Of a stretch of DNA of 64,000 nt, positions 38,903-52,426 are shown one piece after another; position 1 is the first letter of the stretch; each line of letters opens with the position of its first letter. The notes under the pieces are model-generated. The model was not told where the DNA came from. It was given only the letters and a program-made list of their open reading frames with translations, and did no database searches. The position numbers and the translations under genes are program-made. Origin of the DNA: Acridotheres tristis. Lineage: Eukaryota; Chordata; Aves; Passeriformes; Sturnidae. Location: positions 6,636,841-6,700,840 of the forward strand of contig CM072894.1 of the NCBI GenBank assembly GCA_037013685.1, in the 5' to 3' direction.

Positions 38903-41900
38903 GTTGCATCGAAATACAGACCAAGGACCACCAGAGCTCTGTCTAGTTCATGCTCTGACAACATGGCCTCATTTCTCTTCACCTCTTCTCTCCCTCCACT
39001 GCCCACTCTTGCTGTAAACAAGCATATTTTGGCATTCTTGTTGCCTTCTCCCTCCAGCATCTCTAATGGGGTTGCAATTTAGCACACTGCAGCCCATCAG
39101 ATTGCTGTCATTTCAGTACTGCTTTATGTGCTGCATACGTCAGATTTTTCATTTGCTGGCAGGAAGTCTGAGCAATGTGTCCTCAGCAAGGATTCACTTA
39201 CTTCCCTCATTGCTTCCTGAAGAAGTTGCAAGACATGTATAATCATTCACAGGATTTCTTATTGAGTGCTTTGGGCAAATGTGTCACATTGAGTTATTCT
39301 GCTCCCTGATAGATATTTGAGCTTAAAAAAAAATGTTTAAGCCAAGATAGACAGTTTGAAAGTAATAGATCCTGGGAGGAGAGCAGCCTTGAAAAAGAAT
39401 TACAGCCTAAGAACACATTAAAAGCCCAGGCAAATCTTGTGGCAACACTGTAAACATACCCAGAATAGTCACGAAAGAGATATCAAACAGTAATTTTGTA
39501 GAAAAGGGCAGTTTTGTCCCCCATCCAAAGTTGTTCTCCAGTACCAACTACCACAGAAGATTCCATTATAATTGTTCAGAATTCTCACCACAGGTGCTGT
39601 CATGTTCCTACAACCCAGGGGAGATTATGTGTTTATGTGTGCTGCTCTTACAGGAAAGGGTGTATTGTCTAACATTTTCTGGGGCTGGGACAGCAATGGC
39701 TTCTCATAAAAACATCACATGTAAGGTTCTGCTCACTTCCTTTCCATAGGATAGTCATGCTGTTGGTTCTTCTTTTAATCCTTAATAATTTATTAAGGAC
39801 AAAGGAAATCAGACTCAGATTATGAGCTTAGAGCCAAGATTTAAACTACAGATAATGCTACAATATTGCATGTTACCATAAGCATAGAAATTCTTGCCAT
39901 CTATTCCTTCAACTCCCTGTTACTCCCTTTGCAAATAAATGTTCACAATTAATTTCTTTCTCTTTAATAAAAGAGCTTGTAAAACATAAGAGCAATGAAA
40001 GTTAATCCTTACACAGCTCTCTCAGCATCAGCCTTTTTATCTCCCTCAACAATGTCATTTAAACATTAAGTACAAAAGGTGAAAATACAGATTTTTTTTT
40101 TTCAAGATTGCTTTACTAACAAAGACCAGATTCAGTGCTTTTCACTGAGGAAAGTGAGCAGAGACATCAAAGTGAGCAGGACCTCATTCACCAACTCAGG
40201 AGACTAAGCTGTATTCACCCACCATGCTGACATCCTGATTTAACCAGTCTGTTCTAGTCATACCCACTGTATTTTGTTTGCATAACTTTATAAGTAATTA
40301 CTTTGTTACAATTTCTTGCTGCTATGACTTGAACCAATATTGTCTTGTTTATGCTGTTAATTTCTCAAACTTAAGAGCCATAGTGCCAAAAACAAACAGA
40401 AGCTTCAGAAGAGGATGTTAAACAGATCCCTTAATAGGTCTCCTTATAATTTATCTTTATAATTACCACCTTTATCATTAATGCAAATGTATCAAAAATG
40501 GTTTAAGACCAAAATCTTTAGAAGTAGCCAAAAAAACCCCACCCGGATAGGATATCAGTGAATAGCCATTTGAATCACAAAACATGATCATAAAGGAACC
40601 AGATAGATTCTCCAATCTCCATTGCCTAACTCCACTATTTCAAAGAGTTGTGTCCTACTAATCTAATGTCATCTGCAAGAAATTGTCAAACAGCTTAGAA
40701 AATGTGAATTCAGATGTCAAACTGCAACTCTGACTGCTAAAACTGAGTGGAGTTCCAAAGCCTGAAGTAAATGAAGGTTTAGAACACATTATATCAAATA
40801 AGCTTTAATTCAGGCCTACATCATCTGCAATTGCAGCTTTATTACTTCTCTTTCCTCTTTTTGGTATTAGCTCACACCCTTTGTCTCATATTAAATTTGG
40901 TGCTGGCATCTTAGGTGAGGACAGTCACTTCCTTAAAGGTGTTGCAGCACTTAACACAATGGGTGTTTCTATGCATTTTGGGCTTTTACCTTTATCACCA
41001 CACAAACTTTGCAAGTTTACATAAAGTCAGAGCACGTACTTTCTTTCAAATGCAAGTTTTTGTAAAAAACACCAGTTTTGGGCAACCATCTCCACCCTTA
41101 ATTTATTCAGGCTGACATGAAAACCAGCAGGTGTCTCACACCACGGCTAAAATCATGGCTTCTAGAATTTTATGACCACATAGCTCAATCTAATTCCTGC
41201 AGTTTGAAATCGCTTGAATGAACTCTGAAGTTGTGCTAAGTAATAATGTCTTGGGTCATTAGCTTTACACTGCCAGCTTGCCCTCATGATTGCATTTACT
41301 TTAATTAATGTAAGTTAGTAATTAATGGCACACTTAACAGAAAGGACTGCTTTAGCACATTGCTTTATTTGTTAAAAACTGGCAATCTCAAAGTGCTTCA
41401 GGCAAGACTGGAAATAATCTGTTGCAGGTGGCAAGTGCAGAGACAAAAAAGCTACCGTGTTTTGTGGGTTTTTTCCTAAATTTAGGTGTAACAGGTTTAA
41501 TTGTCATGATAAATCTTGGCTCACATTGCATCACAGGTTTCTTTTGATTTTTGCAGTACTAAATTTGATTCGTGATAAAAAAAGTTCAGCATCCATCCAC
41601 TGATTATGTGTAAAATTATGAAACTACTGGAGAGAGAAGTGCTAGTTATTCTACCAAGCAATGAGGACATCAAAACAGATCTGATTAAATAACTGTATAC
41701 CAACCTCCTACTACCCTGAACAGCTCTTTTATAATAACGCTTGGTATTCAGACCACATTCTCCCCTCATGTATCTTTTGCAAGGTTTCAACTTCTGGTAA
41801 AACTTTGACCAAGTCAAGCTTTATTCAAGGGATGAATGTCTTCAAAATCACTTTACATAATCTTTCATCAGTTTTTGAGGGGGGGGAAATGTAAAAAAGA

Positions 41901-44660
41901 AAATACTTCCACTAGCAAAAATAAATTTACGCATAAGAACAGCATTATTGTATACGGTAGAAAACTCATTTTCTAAATACTTTGCTTCATAAAAATACTA
42001 ATTCACACACTGACTTCTAACTTGAAGACTGCTTACTACCTTCTCCAAAGCCAAGAGAAGTTTATTCTGTCAGCGCAGCATTTAAACAACATATTTGAAG
42101 AGAATACTCCTTGACAGACCTGGATCAGTTATCTGAACTGGCAGATTGTACAACACCACATTGACATGTGGCACAATTTGCTGCTAGAATGAGGCATCAA
42201 GTATAGCTGATATATAAAACAGCAACACAAAAGGAATCTCATTTCTTGGACTTTTCCCTCTCCATCCTGAAAGACAAAATGAGAGTATAAACCTACTCAG
42301 ATCTGTATGACATTATCACAATAATCATTTTCCCAAATGTTTCCACTGGCAGAGGATGAGAGACTAAAAATCTAGGAGGAAGAAAAAATAATTCCAGATA
42401 TAAGATTTCTTTTGGATGATTCAGAAAGCCATCTGTCTGCCAGCATTAAGAACAATTTACTTTGAGAGCCGTCTGTGGGAAACGATTGCACCTGAAGTCT
42501 GGCAAAAAGCACATTTTTCTTTTAATGACTCATTAGTTCACTTTCTCCTCTGACAATGATAAAACTTCCATTCCTGTTTTCAGAGAGGAGGTTAAAACAC
42601 TGGGAGAAAGTGAGAGAAGCAAAAAAAAAGGGACAGCAAAGAACATTAAAAAAATCTTGGATAGGGAGGTGTACCACATGCCCCCAAACCTTTGATTTGT
42701 GTATTTCCTTCCATAAGACTGCTCCCTCCATCATGACAAGGAGGAAGGATTAATCTGGAGATGTTAAATGTCATGAACAGGTGTGCAGGAGGCCTTTCAG
42801 TCAAGTTAGAGCTGGAAAATTCATTTAAACAGATACTTAAGGACAGGAGAACTCTGATAAAGTTATGAATGAAAGCAACCACCACAGGACAATCTACAGA
42901 AGTGACAAACAGTCACAATATTTTCATCCAGCTATCAGTGCCAAGAGCTACCACCACATGGGGATCCTCTATGCTCACACTACTGTCATCTCATCCTGGC
43001 CACTTTACTTGGTTATTTGTATCCTGACTACCCAGAACAGGCTATACTAACCAAGAGATTGCTGATCATAGCATACAAATCGTCTGGCATCAAATTCATT
43101 CATCATTCTCACATTTGAATGCAATATTGGGAGATGCATTTCTGAAGGCACAGAGCCAAACAAGTCAGACTAAATTAAAGTAAGGAGAACTGAAAATTAC
43201 CCTGTTAATATGCAGACAAGATACCAAGATGGAAAAACAGAATACAAATTATTATCTGTGTTCATCTATATGTATAGAAATACAAGAACACATTTAAGAG
43301 GAAAACTAACAATGTGTAATGATTTAGAACACTTTAAACTGGACAAAAAAGCCAAGGCACAAGCTGTAGCTTACTATCACATAACAGATAGGAAAAAGTC
43401 TGAGCAACTCAATTACTTAAGAGGTTTTATCTCTCTTCTAGATATTCTGCCACTATTCCCACCTGAGAGATGCATTTTGCAAACTGTTCCTTCAGACATA
43501 ATAGCAACTGGAGTTATCAGTAAATAATGAACAATATCTAACTGAGGTCACTCAGTCAAGAGGCATGATCTGTTTGCTGCACCATTGGTATTTCTGTGGT
43601 GTTATTTTACCTTGGTTTCTCACATACCTTTTACAGCTTTCATATATCAGTGTAAATCCAGCACTTGAAAAAGTGGTTTCTTTAAAGCTGCATGTTGGAA
43701 CAACCCCACCCATCATGTTGGTGCTATTTCAGAGGACACATTTGGGTATAGCTATGGATGTATCAAGCTCTGAACTTAGGCTTCAGAATAGCTTTGTCAA
43801 ACCTTATAAAAAATGATCATTTTTTTCCCTTTCCTTTGCACACAGACCTCCTACATGGAGCTGAAAACCCCAGAGCTTCTGGCTAAGTCATCTGGAAATC
43901 ACTTCACAGTTAGAGCCACAGTGTAATCCTTCCCCTTAACAAGATGCATTTCAGGCAAAGTCTGACAATACACAAGGGCTTTCAATCCAGCAAATTCCAG
44001 GAAACTCTCCACAATGGAGTTTCTAATTCTCTATGAGTAACGTATTTTAAAATTCAGTGTAACATGATTTAAATAGAAATTTTTAAAAAACCAAAAAAAC
44101 ACAACAACAAATTAAGCTAGTTTCGTACTTCTGCTCCACAGACTGAATTTGATTTGAGGAAGTAGTACAATATGTGATACATACAGAGTGACAGCAGTCA
44201 CCCAATTTCAGCTTGCCCATAGAGGCTGCTTCCTATGCCCAGTCACACTGAACAGAATCAGAATCAGCTGTAATTAGTTCTTCACTGGCTTTGCAGCAAG
44301 GCTTGCATAGGTTTGTGTTTGGGGCCATGCATTTGTGGGTTGAAGTTTTTAAGAGCGAGCAGAATTGGAAATTGTTGGCAAGCTTACAAAAATAATACAG
44401 ATGAAGTCTGACAGGAATCAGAGTGCTAAGCTAAGACTTTCTGTAATTGAAACATCAGGCAATGGAGAGGTTGATTAAAATCAACATTTTCATCTGACTA
44501 TTCTGGCCCTCCAGGACATGGTCCAGAGACCAAATTGCTAGAAATTAGTCATGCCTTGCTCATTACCCCAAAGGCACAGACTTGCATACGAGAATTTGAG
44601 CACATAACTTGAAAAAAATCACTCTTGTCCAAATGGGTTATTTTTAACTAAAAGGGACAT

Positions 44661-44720
44661 GAAAAACAAACCAACCAAAAAAATACCCCAAACCCATCAA
44701 AACCTACAAAAAACCTCACC
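44661..44720 (+). repeat. A/C-rich low-complexity patch
   Basis: About 60 bases of A runs interrupted by C, CC or CCCC, of the same type as the longer tract at 16,088-16,220 and the one at 60,285-60,366. Confidence 0.7.
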
Positions 44721-46398
44721 AGATTTAGACAAATCCATGATATTTTCTTTGTTCCTTTAAAAAATGTTTCTACTGAACATCTGTTGATTTAATACATATC
44801 CTACCCACATCAGGATAAAAGTGTGACATTATCATGTTTTCAGTATAATGACATATATATACAAAGTATATATTTCAGTGAAACTATCAAAATGTCAGTA
44901 ACTAAATTTTGGAAAGTCATCAAGAAATTCTAATACAGATTGAAGCACTGGAAACCAGGTACACAGCTTTTATCTCCACTGCCTTATTTGTATAAGTCTT
45001 AAAGTAAACTAAGCATATATAACATACACAAGATGTTACATCATAGGCACGGAATATATATGTATATGTATCAAAACTGTAGTAGGAAGAAGAATAGGTC
45101 TCTAAAATCTGCCAAAGATACTATTGTTTTATTTGAAAGGAACAGTTTTCTCGAATTTAATTTTACGCTCTGCATACATCAAGTAAAGTCCTAAATTTAG
45201 CATAACCAAAGATCCTTTTCTGATGACTAGATTACCATGAGACCAAGTTAGATATTTTATTAAATCCAAAAGTTTATATTATTAAATAATAAACTAAAAT
45301 TCAGGACTTAAATTTTTTTTGAAAAAAGTTAAGGCAATAATGATTCTCGGAGTTTTTGAAACTCCTAACATCAGGCTATGTTTCGAATGTGACATGAAAT
45401 CACTGAGTAGCTTTTGAGTTACACACAATGCTAGATGAGTATTTTGCCTCTTTCAATGCCAAGGAAAGGTTATGTTTCCTAGACATTTTTCCCCTTTTTG
45501 AGTCAGCTATAATCCAATAAGGCCTCAAGTCTAGAGAGATTTCATTTTTTTCCAGACACATTATTTGTAGAGCCACTAACTTCCTGCAAGAATCTTTCCT
45601 TTAAAACAAACATTAATTTGTCAAGGCCAGACTAAAATAAACTTGCTCTGTGATGCACACAATAACAAATTTCCTTTGTGAATACAAGCTGGTATCCCCA
45701 AAGCACATCTCAACTGAAAACAAACACTGACTGCTTAGATTTCCTATTCTTCCTTATAAATATTGAAAACTATACATCAAAAAATGTTTAATGAGAGTGT
45801 TTTGCCTAAGTTTGCCTCTAGTATCCAAGATATACATGCAGCAATATCAACTGAAATGCAGCAATATTACATTAACACCAAATAAACAAAGCCAAATAGT
45901 CAAAAATTAGTTTTGACACTTTCTCCCCCAGTTTATAATTACTCTAGCAAGTCCTCTAGGAAGATTGGTATTCAGTTGATAAAAGCAGAGCTGTTGCATG
46001 ACAAACAGTGGATTACTTGTGACAAACAAGGCAGCCTTTACTACTCCTTTCTCATGAATAAATATCATGGTCAACCTGAGAAGTGGACTATTGCCAATAT
46101 AATAATATGCTTATTCTATATAATTCAAATGAGAAAAAGTGGTGTTTCAATGATCCATGATATTTAAAATCATGGTGCTTGACTGCAACTATCAACACCA
46201 CAGCAGTAGTATGAAGCAAGAAAGTAATTTCATTTCCAAAGGGCTCTCTTGAAACCAATTTTGAAGTGCCTAAACACAAAAGAAAAAACCCACTGAAAGA
46301 CTGGTATAATAGCATTTTGAGCCTATACCACCCACATGCACGTTATAACTTCAAATATCCTTAATCTGGAAAAGTGATACAATATCATCCTAATATTG

Positions 46399-46400
<2 letters not shown>

Positions 46401-46430
<30 letters not shown>
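46401..46430. repeat. Poly-T tract (T30)
   Basis: Uninterrupted run of 30 T, the longest homopolymer in the window. No body of a retroelement on the minus strand could be recognised next to it and no clear target-site duplication flanks it. Confidence 0.9.
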
Positions 46431-46431
<1 letters not shown>

Positions 46432-49400
46432 TTAATATCCTGAGCTGGGATGGTTCCACAAGAGTTTTAGAAACCTGCATCTAAACTTAGACATCAGAAA
46501 TTTCTTCTCTTATGGTTAGGTTGGACTTGCCAACAAGGAGGGACCTGGAAATAGGCTGTTGATCAGGACAGAGGGCATTTTGCAATTTTTCATCTAAAAC
46601 ATTAAGAAAGGATGTTTTAGAGTGCTGATCACTCTGTCATCACTCAGCAGGTCCAACCTGTATCACAAATCTTGTTTCTGAACAAATAGAGTTTGAAATG
46701 ACGTGCACTCCACTGAAAAAAAAATTAACCCCTCCAAATTGTGTCTGTGGTAAATAGAAAACAAGCATCACATCTACACCAAAAGTTCATTGTAAAACAT
46801 TATTATACTTAATGGCAAAGACGAGTCAAAATTTCAGCTACTGATTTAATATTTCATTAAGCTAGGGAACACCATCCACTCTGGTGACCTGCACAGAGCA
46901 CAGATTTAATGACTGAATTGCATCTTCTGAGAATTCTTGATTACAAGGTTACTTCTGGTCTCCAGACAGACTGAGATGGTCTTTTTGTTAAAGGTGTGAT
47001 CCCATAACACACAAATTGTCATTAGAGAAGGTAGCAGGTTTCTGTTCAATAAAAGTACATAGTTTACAAGTCAATTCTTGAATCTGGAAAGAAGATGTCT
47101 GAAAGGGAATTTACAACATCACTTAAGACAATTTTTGCAATATCACTAAGCTGCTCAGTTTATAAAACCACTCTGATTCAGTGATAAGCATTTTCTTCTT
47201 GAACAGCATGATGCCAACTGAACAGGAAATTGGAGGTCAAATTCATTGTCCTTCTCATTCCAGTAAGGAAATCTAAGCCAATCCTGATTGCAAAGAATCT
47301 GCAGTTAAACAGAAATTACTTCAGAGAGAATTCTTTATTAACATCATATTCAAAGTCAGTTATTGTTATAACTTAGGAAGCAACAAGCTCAAAATGCACT
47401 GTGTTTGATAACTTCTAATCAGAACCAATCTAGAAAAAAATAAAAGCTTATTTATATATTAATTTTTGAAAGAGATGGAATTTGTAAGGACAGTGCATTT
47501 CTTATACAAGACACCAGATTCTGGAGTTTTCAAGTATTCTTGTCTAACAAAAGAACTACAAAATCCCCATAAACAAATGAAAAAATACTAAGTTAAAATT
47601 TTTATACAATTACAGAAACTGAAGACTGAATAGGTAATGTGACATACTGAATCATGAAGCATCTAAAAACTTTTTTTTAATGGATCAAGCCATTAAATCA
47701 GAGGCTAGAACAAAACCAGCCAGGAATGTCCAAGTCTCTCTAGAGCTGGGATAATCCAAGGGACAAGCAAGCAAGCTCTCTGCTCTCTGCAGTAGCAGGG
47801 GCAGGTTTATTTCCACAATGTCTCATGTTGCTAAAGAAACAAATACTGCACATGTAGCTATAGTTAAGACACTACAGCTTCTAGGAAATCAAGCACTGTG
47901 TTTTACAGGGTGTATTTAAAGACAGAAATAATCACTGATCATAAGGGGTTTATTTCAGGGTTTGGCATTTTACTGTTTGAGTTGAGGCAGTTATTCCATC
48001 TGTTAAGCAATGCAAGGGAGGAGAAGAAAGATATGAAAAAAAAAAGTAACCTTCCTGCTTCTCTTTTGAAAACTGGTCACTTTTCTAACCTCATGTGTGT
48101 TTTGTGCCTGACTCAAGCCATTCCTCCATCCTCAACAGCCAACAGACCATGACTACAGCAAACCTGCCATAAATGTGAGCCAGCATCTGATGCCCAAAGA
48201 CAGCTCTTCAAAATTAAAACTTTTTCCTCCATACACCCTGTAAAGTGTTTTTTTTTTAACGAGTATACCATAAGTGTAATCATGTTTTCAGCAGGATGAG
48301 CATTGCATCAATCCTAATAAAAATTTTAGTTTCATTTACAAGAGCTATTTACACTGAAAAGCAATTTCAGACTCTCTAGCCTCTAGGTTTAAAGCTAGAA
48401 GGCAATTTTCACTCAATATATTCCCTTAAAATCACGACTATTTTTTTTTCCAAGAGTGCTTTTGTACTTCTTGTTCATCTTAATGAGATTTAAACAAGTT
48501 ATTTAGGAAGCTATAAATCACAGTTGAAGATTTGACCGATTTTTAAGCAATCTAAAAGACTTGATTGTAGAGCCTTAAGTCTTAAATAATCTTTTTCTAC
48601 ATAGTATCTAAATAATTAACCTGTCGCAAAAAGTCATCTTTATAGGGTAAGCCTCCAGAACACAGCTGTAAAGTGAGTTTGGGACTAAGAGAATGAATAA
48701 TATTGCTTTTCTTTCATGTTGCAAGGCTTCCTCTTTTGCACATCAAGCGATTACAACTTATTACTATGTACAAGTACACCACGAGCTAAATTTGTGTAGC
48801 ATCTGTATTACAAACACGCTTATCTTCCACACTATGCCCTTCACATAATGCTCTCCTGTTCTTCTCTTCAAAGAGCTGACTGTAGACAGGGAGAAAAGGA
48901 AGAATTATCATCTCTGTGCAGGCAGCAAACAGGATCAGAGAAGCTTAGCTACCTGTTGGAATTGATGCAAGAGCCAAGCCTTTCTCCAAAGCAACCTCTG
49001 CCACAAGACTGGCATTCCTCTTAAAGCAGTCTAGGAGATTCCTAAAACATGCCTTGAAAAAACAAGGCAATCCACACATCCATTCAGACTATAATGGGTT
49101 TTTCTGCAGAAGCTAAATTGTTTACTAAATCTAAACCCAACCCAAATTCATTCACTCTGGAAGTCACCCAATAGTCAGACCTGGTTATGAACATTGAGGA
49201 AGAGTAAAGATAAAAAAGCTACTGCTGAAAAGGTCCGAGTTTTATGTTTAAAACTTGATTTTGGCAAACAAAAATTAATAGTAAGTCTTCTAAAACAAGT
49301 ACCTTTGAGAAGTTCTAGATATCACAATGTATAAAAACTCATATTTTCACTGATATCATAAGAATGTTCCATCACCTTCTGAATTATAAAATAAAGAAAT

Positions 49401-49613
49401 AAATCACACATTATGCAATCAAAAGCTAATATCAATCAATAATGAGACTATTTTTGCTGTCATGCTGCATTCCCTGTTCCACAGATTAAAACTATGGTTT
49501 TTCTGCTTTTAGGAGTGTCGTAATCTGGAAAGATGGCATGAGCTCAAAGTAGGAGATTGAGCGAATGATATCAAGTGTTTAGACAGATTATTTTCTAGAC
49601 TAGATTATCTACC
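46431..49613. other. AT-rich non-coding stretch
   Basis: No gene recognised. At about 46,484-46,560 the words AAATTTCTTCTC, GGTTAGGTTGGACTTG and AGGCTG occur in an order that faintly recalls the 3' part of CR1, but intervening sequence does not align, so it is not called. Open frames are under 90 codons. Confidence 0.6.
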
Positions 49614-49641
49614 AAAAAAAAAAAAAAAAAAGGGGGGGGGG
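49614..49641 (+). repeat. A18-G10 homopurine tract
   Basis: Eighteen A followed directly by ten G, then ACAAAAAAAAGG. The two adjoining homopolymers form a pure purine strand of 28 bases, and such a tract is unusual in the window. Exact lengths of runs like these are often unreliable in assemblies. Confidence 0.85.
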
Positions 49642-51871
49642 ACAAAAAAAAGGCAGAAAACTGCACATCCCTGTTCTTCCATTTAACACAATGGAATTTT
49701 AAAAACCCAGAACAATAAAAACACCCCAATCCACTCGCCCCTACACAAATGGGATTTTCCTAAAGTATACCTATTCTTTAGATATGCATGCAGATAAAGA
49801 ATTAATAATGGAATAAACCACTCAAGACCTAGAATCAACGGCCCAACATTCTAGGTCTAACATTTATACTTGCTTCAAGTGCTCACACATAGCGGCTTCT
49901 ACTTTTACAAAACTTAGTTCCAGAGATTCTATAACACTTCAGTATTAAAAAAAAATAAAAATTGCTCCCTATTGTGTGAGAGGTTTGCTTTCCAATTTCC
50001 AAGCAGGAAGGAACTGGCAAGTGTTCACTGATTTCCTGCGCCATTACAGAAAGTATATGTTGAATATATATAATAATAAACTTCACAAAAAATTGGTGCT
50101 TGGTCTCTTTTGAATTTATGTCATCTACTTCTGGTAAGGCTTAATTGACTTAACATTCCACTTCTCTGAAGAGTAAATAGTGTGATACAGCTTTACAAAC
50201 ACACTGTAAATAACTGAGTTTATTCAAGCCATTTATTACTAGCAAATGCTATATCATTTATGCTAACACATCTTGTTTAAGTGTGGCATGAATTTCTCAC
50301 AGCTCTTGACATAATTTTCTTAAATATGTCAGCAAACAATTCTGCTGGCAGGACTGGTTGTCCAAAACATCAGTCAAAGCTTTCTTTAAAGAAGCAAATG
50401 AATATAAAGGTGAAATTGAAACTATTATACTAAATGTTAGCATCTTATTTTACAGTGAAAAAATTACTACATTGAGTGTTGGCTCTAAGTATGGAATTGA
50501 AAATAGAGAGCTCTGCAAAATCATTTTGCATTTTACCAACTGTGCAATAGAGATAGCAATTCAGTAAAAAAAATTCCTAATACACCCCATGCCATTAGCT
50601 CATAAATCAGTTTGAGGAAAAAAGAAATTAAACAGAGCCAAGCTCAGATGCCATTAAGTTTTACTAAATCCCTACCTCTGTGTTTACTACAGATTCTTTA
50701 TCTCTGTGGGAGACACACTACTGGGAAACCTTATTTTATGCTCTCAACCCCTTTTAGGGGGGAGGAAAAATCCATGGCTTAAAGTGTTGTCTCACTTTCC
50801 AAGATGTTAAATGTTGGCACCCATTGCACACTTCTTAACCTGAACAACTGAAATACCGATTCCAGAGGGCTGCCCTGGAATTAATCCTGACCTACATACT
50901 GCTCTTCACCATCAGTTTGGCTTATGTTAAAAACTATGAGATTAAATACACTCAGAGGATTTGAAATCATCTTCTCCAAACTCCCCAACAGAGCCTCCTC
51001 ATGCCCAGCCCTCAGCCAGAGCATTTTTTTGGATGTGCTTCAAGGTTCTCACAGTGTCAGATGCTCACCTGGCACCCAGGCCGTGTGGGACTGATCAAAG
51101 GCCACTTACAAACACATATTTGTTGAACCAAATTCATTCCTTGGACATGTTTTATTACTTTTCACACAATACTTTTAATACTCATCCATACCTTGCATGG
51201 TGTTGTTTCTTACATCATTAAGATCAAAGCACTAAGCATCAGATTCAAAGCATTCGTAATAATTTCTAGTTTCAGCTTGTGGGGCTTTTTTGACAAAGTA
51301 AGGCTTTTGGATCTATTTTATCATACCCTATACAATAGTCTGAAAGTCTCTAACTTTGTAAATTGGATGCAAAATAAAAATAAAATGAAATTTTTCATTT
51401 AGCAAAATTACAGGATGAACTCTAAAAATGTGAGCTATCAACTACAGCTATATAAACCATCCCAAAGTATATTTCCAATAGAATATTATCCAGATGCATT
51501 TAATTCCAAAAACTATTTTTTTCCTGAATTTTCACGATCTCTGCAGACCTTAGGTTCTTTTGCACATTTTTGAGCACTAAATTCATAATATTCATCTTGA
51601 CCATGCACAAATCTTTTGTGAAGCAATAAATGAACTAAGAATGAATTTCTCTAATCACATTACAAGGTAGCTTTGTTGTGTAAGGCTTTTTTTAAAGAAA
51701 AAGTGTACTTTTCCCACAACACACAGCTTGTACTCCTTTGTGACTGCTCCAGGAAAGGAAAAGAATGAGGAGCTGAACTTATTGCAGTTAATCAAACGAG
51801 TTAAATTGGAAAATCCTTATCAAGCAAATCTTCAGGAAGCAAACTCAAAGAACACTAAGTGGCTTACTTTC
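49642..51871. other. AT-rich non-coding stretch
   Basis: No gene or recognisable repeat. Open frames are at most 86 codons and have no domains. Confidence 0.6.
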
Positions 51872-52426
51872 TCACTGGCACACTGGGAAGGAGAAGGAGC
51901 AGGACACAGCAACCCCTTCTCTCACATAAGAATCATTAGCATTTACAAAGTCTAAGCTTTGAAGGGAAGAAAAGCTTCCAGACCCATTCTGCAAAGGAAA
52001 CCTTTCAAACACCAACTGAGGGCAAATAAACGATGTGCCAAGTCTGCTGCAGAGAGAAAACCTGGATGCCAGAAAGTTTCCCTCCCCCGTCCTTGGAGGG
52101 CAGAAAGACACAGATTGTTTATGCCTAGTCCTACCCTCAAGTTCCCAGAGAACTCTTAACTCTTGATGGACAAACTCCAGGGTACAATTCACCCCGATCT
52201 GGACTGTTCTATCCAGCAAGAGGCGAGGAACAGGCAAAATCACCTTACTCTGATTCCCAATCCAAGTGTAATGTGCAAGAAGGGTTAAATTCCTTTTCCA
52301 AAGCCTTGTTTCTTCGTTTTCCACATCGAAACCTAATACTAACCTTAAGACAATCAAGCAGGTAAACTTAGGGCTCACTGAAATCGTGTAGATATATTTG
52401 AACTTATAAACACCGTAGCAGTCCAT
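51872..52426 (-). other. Unassigned 184-codon open reading frame
   Basis: The longest closed frame outside the LTR. It starts with ATG near 52,426 on the minus strand and ends near 51,872. The predicted product begins MDCYGVYKFKYIY, has a hydrophobic patch at about residues 18-34 (SPKFTCLIVLRLVLGF), three N-glycosylation-type sequons (NLT, NQS, NGS) and several Cys. I recognise no domain. Stops are rare here in several frames (a 62-codon minus frame and 66- and 75-codon plus frames overlap), and local GC is higher than in the flanks, so composition may explain it. It could also be part of an old transposable element or a non-coding RNA exon. I do not call it a gene. Confidence 0.15.

Larger units (their letters stand above)
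37944..46400. other. AT-rich non-coding stretch
   Basis: No gene recognised. Three overlapping frames (38,802-39,017 and 38,819-39,082 plus, 38,872-39,060 minus) occupy a slightly GC-richer patch that also holds a hairpin. A 105-codon plus frame at 43,210-43,527 and a 98-codon minus frame at 41,521-41,817 have no domain. G8 occurs at 41,879-41,886. A repeated TAATTAATG motif lies at 41,302-41,327. A short hairpin is at 45,349-45,365. An A/C-rich patch is at 44,661-44,720. Confidence 0.6.

Noticed and set aside
46484..46560. Possible CR1 fragment
   Set aside because: A few shared words (TTTCTTCTC, GGTTGGACTTG, AGGCTG), but the sequence between them does not align with CR1 as I remember it.
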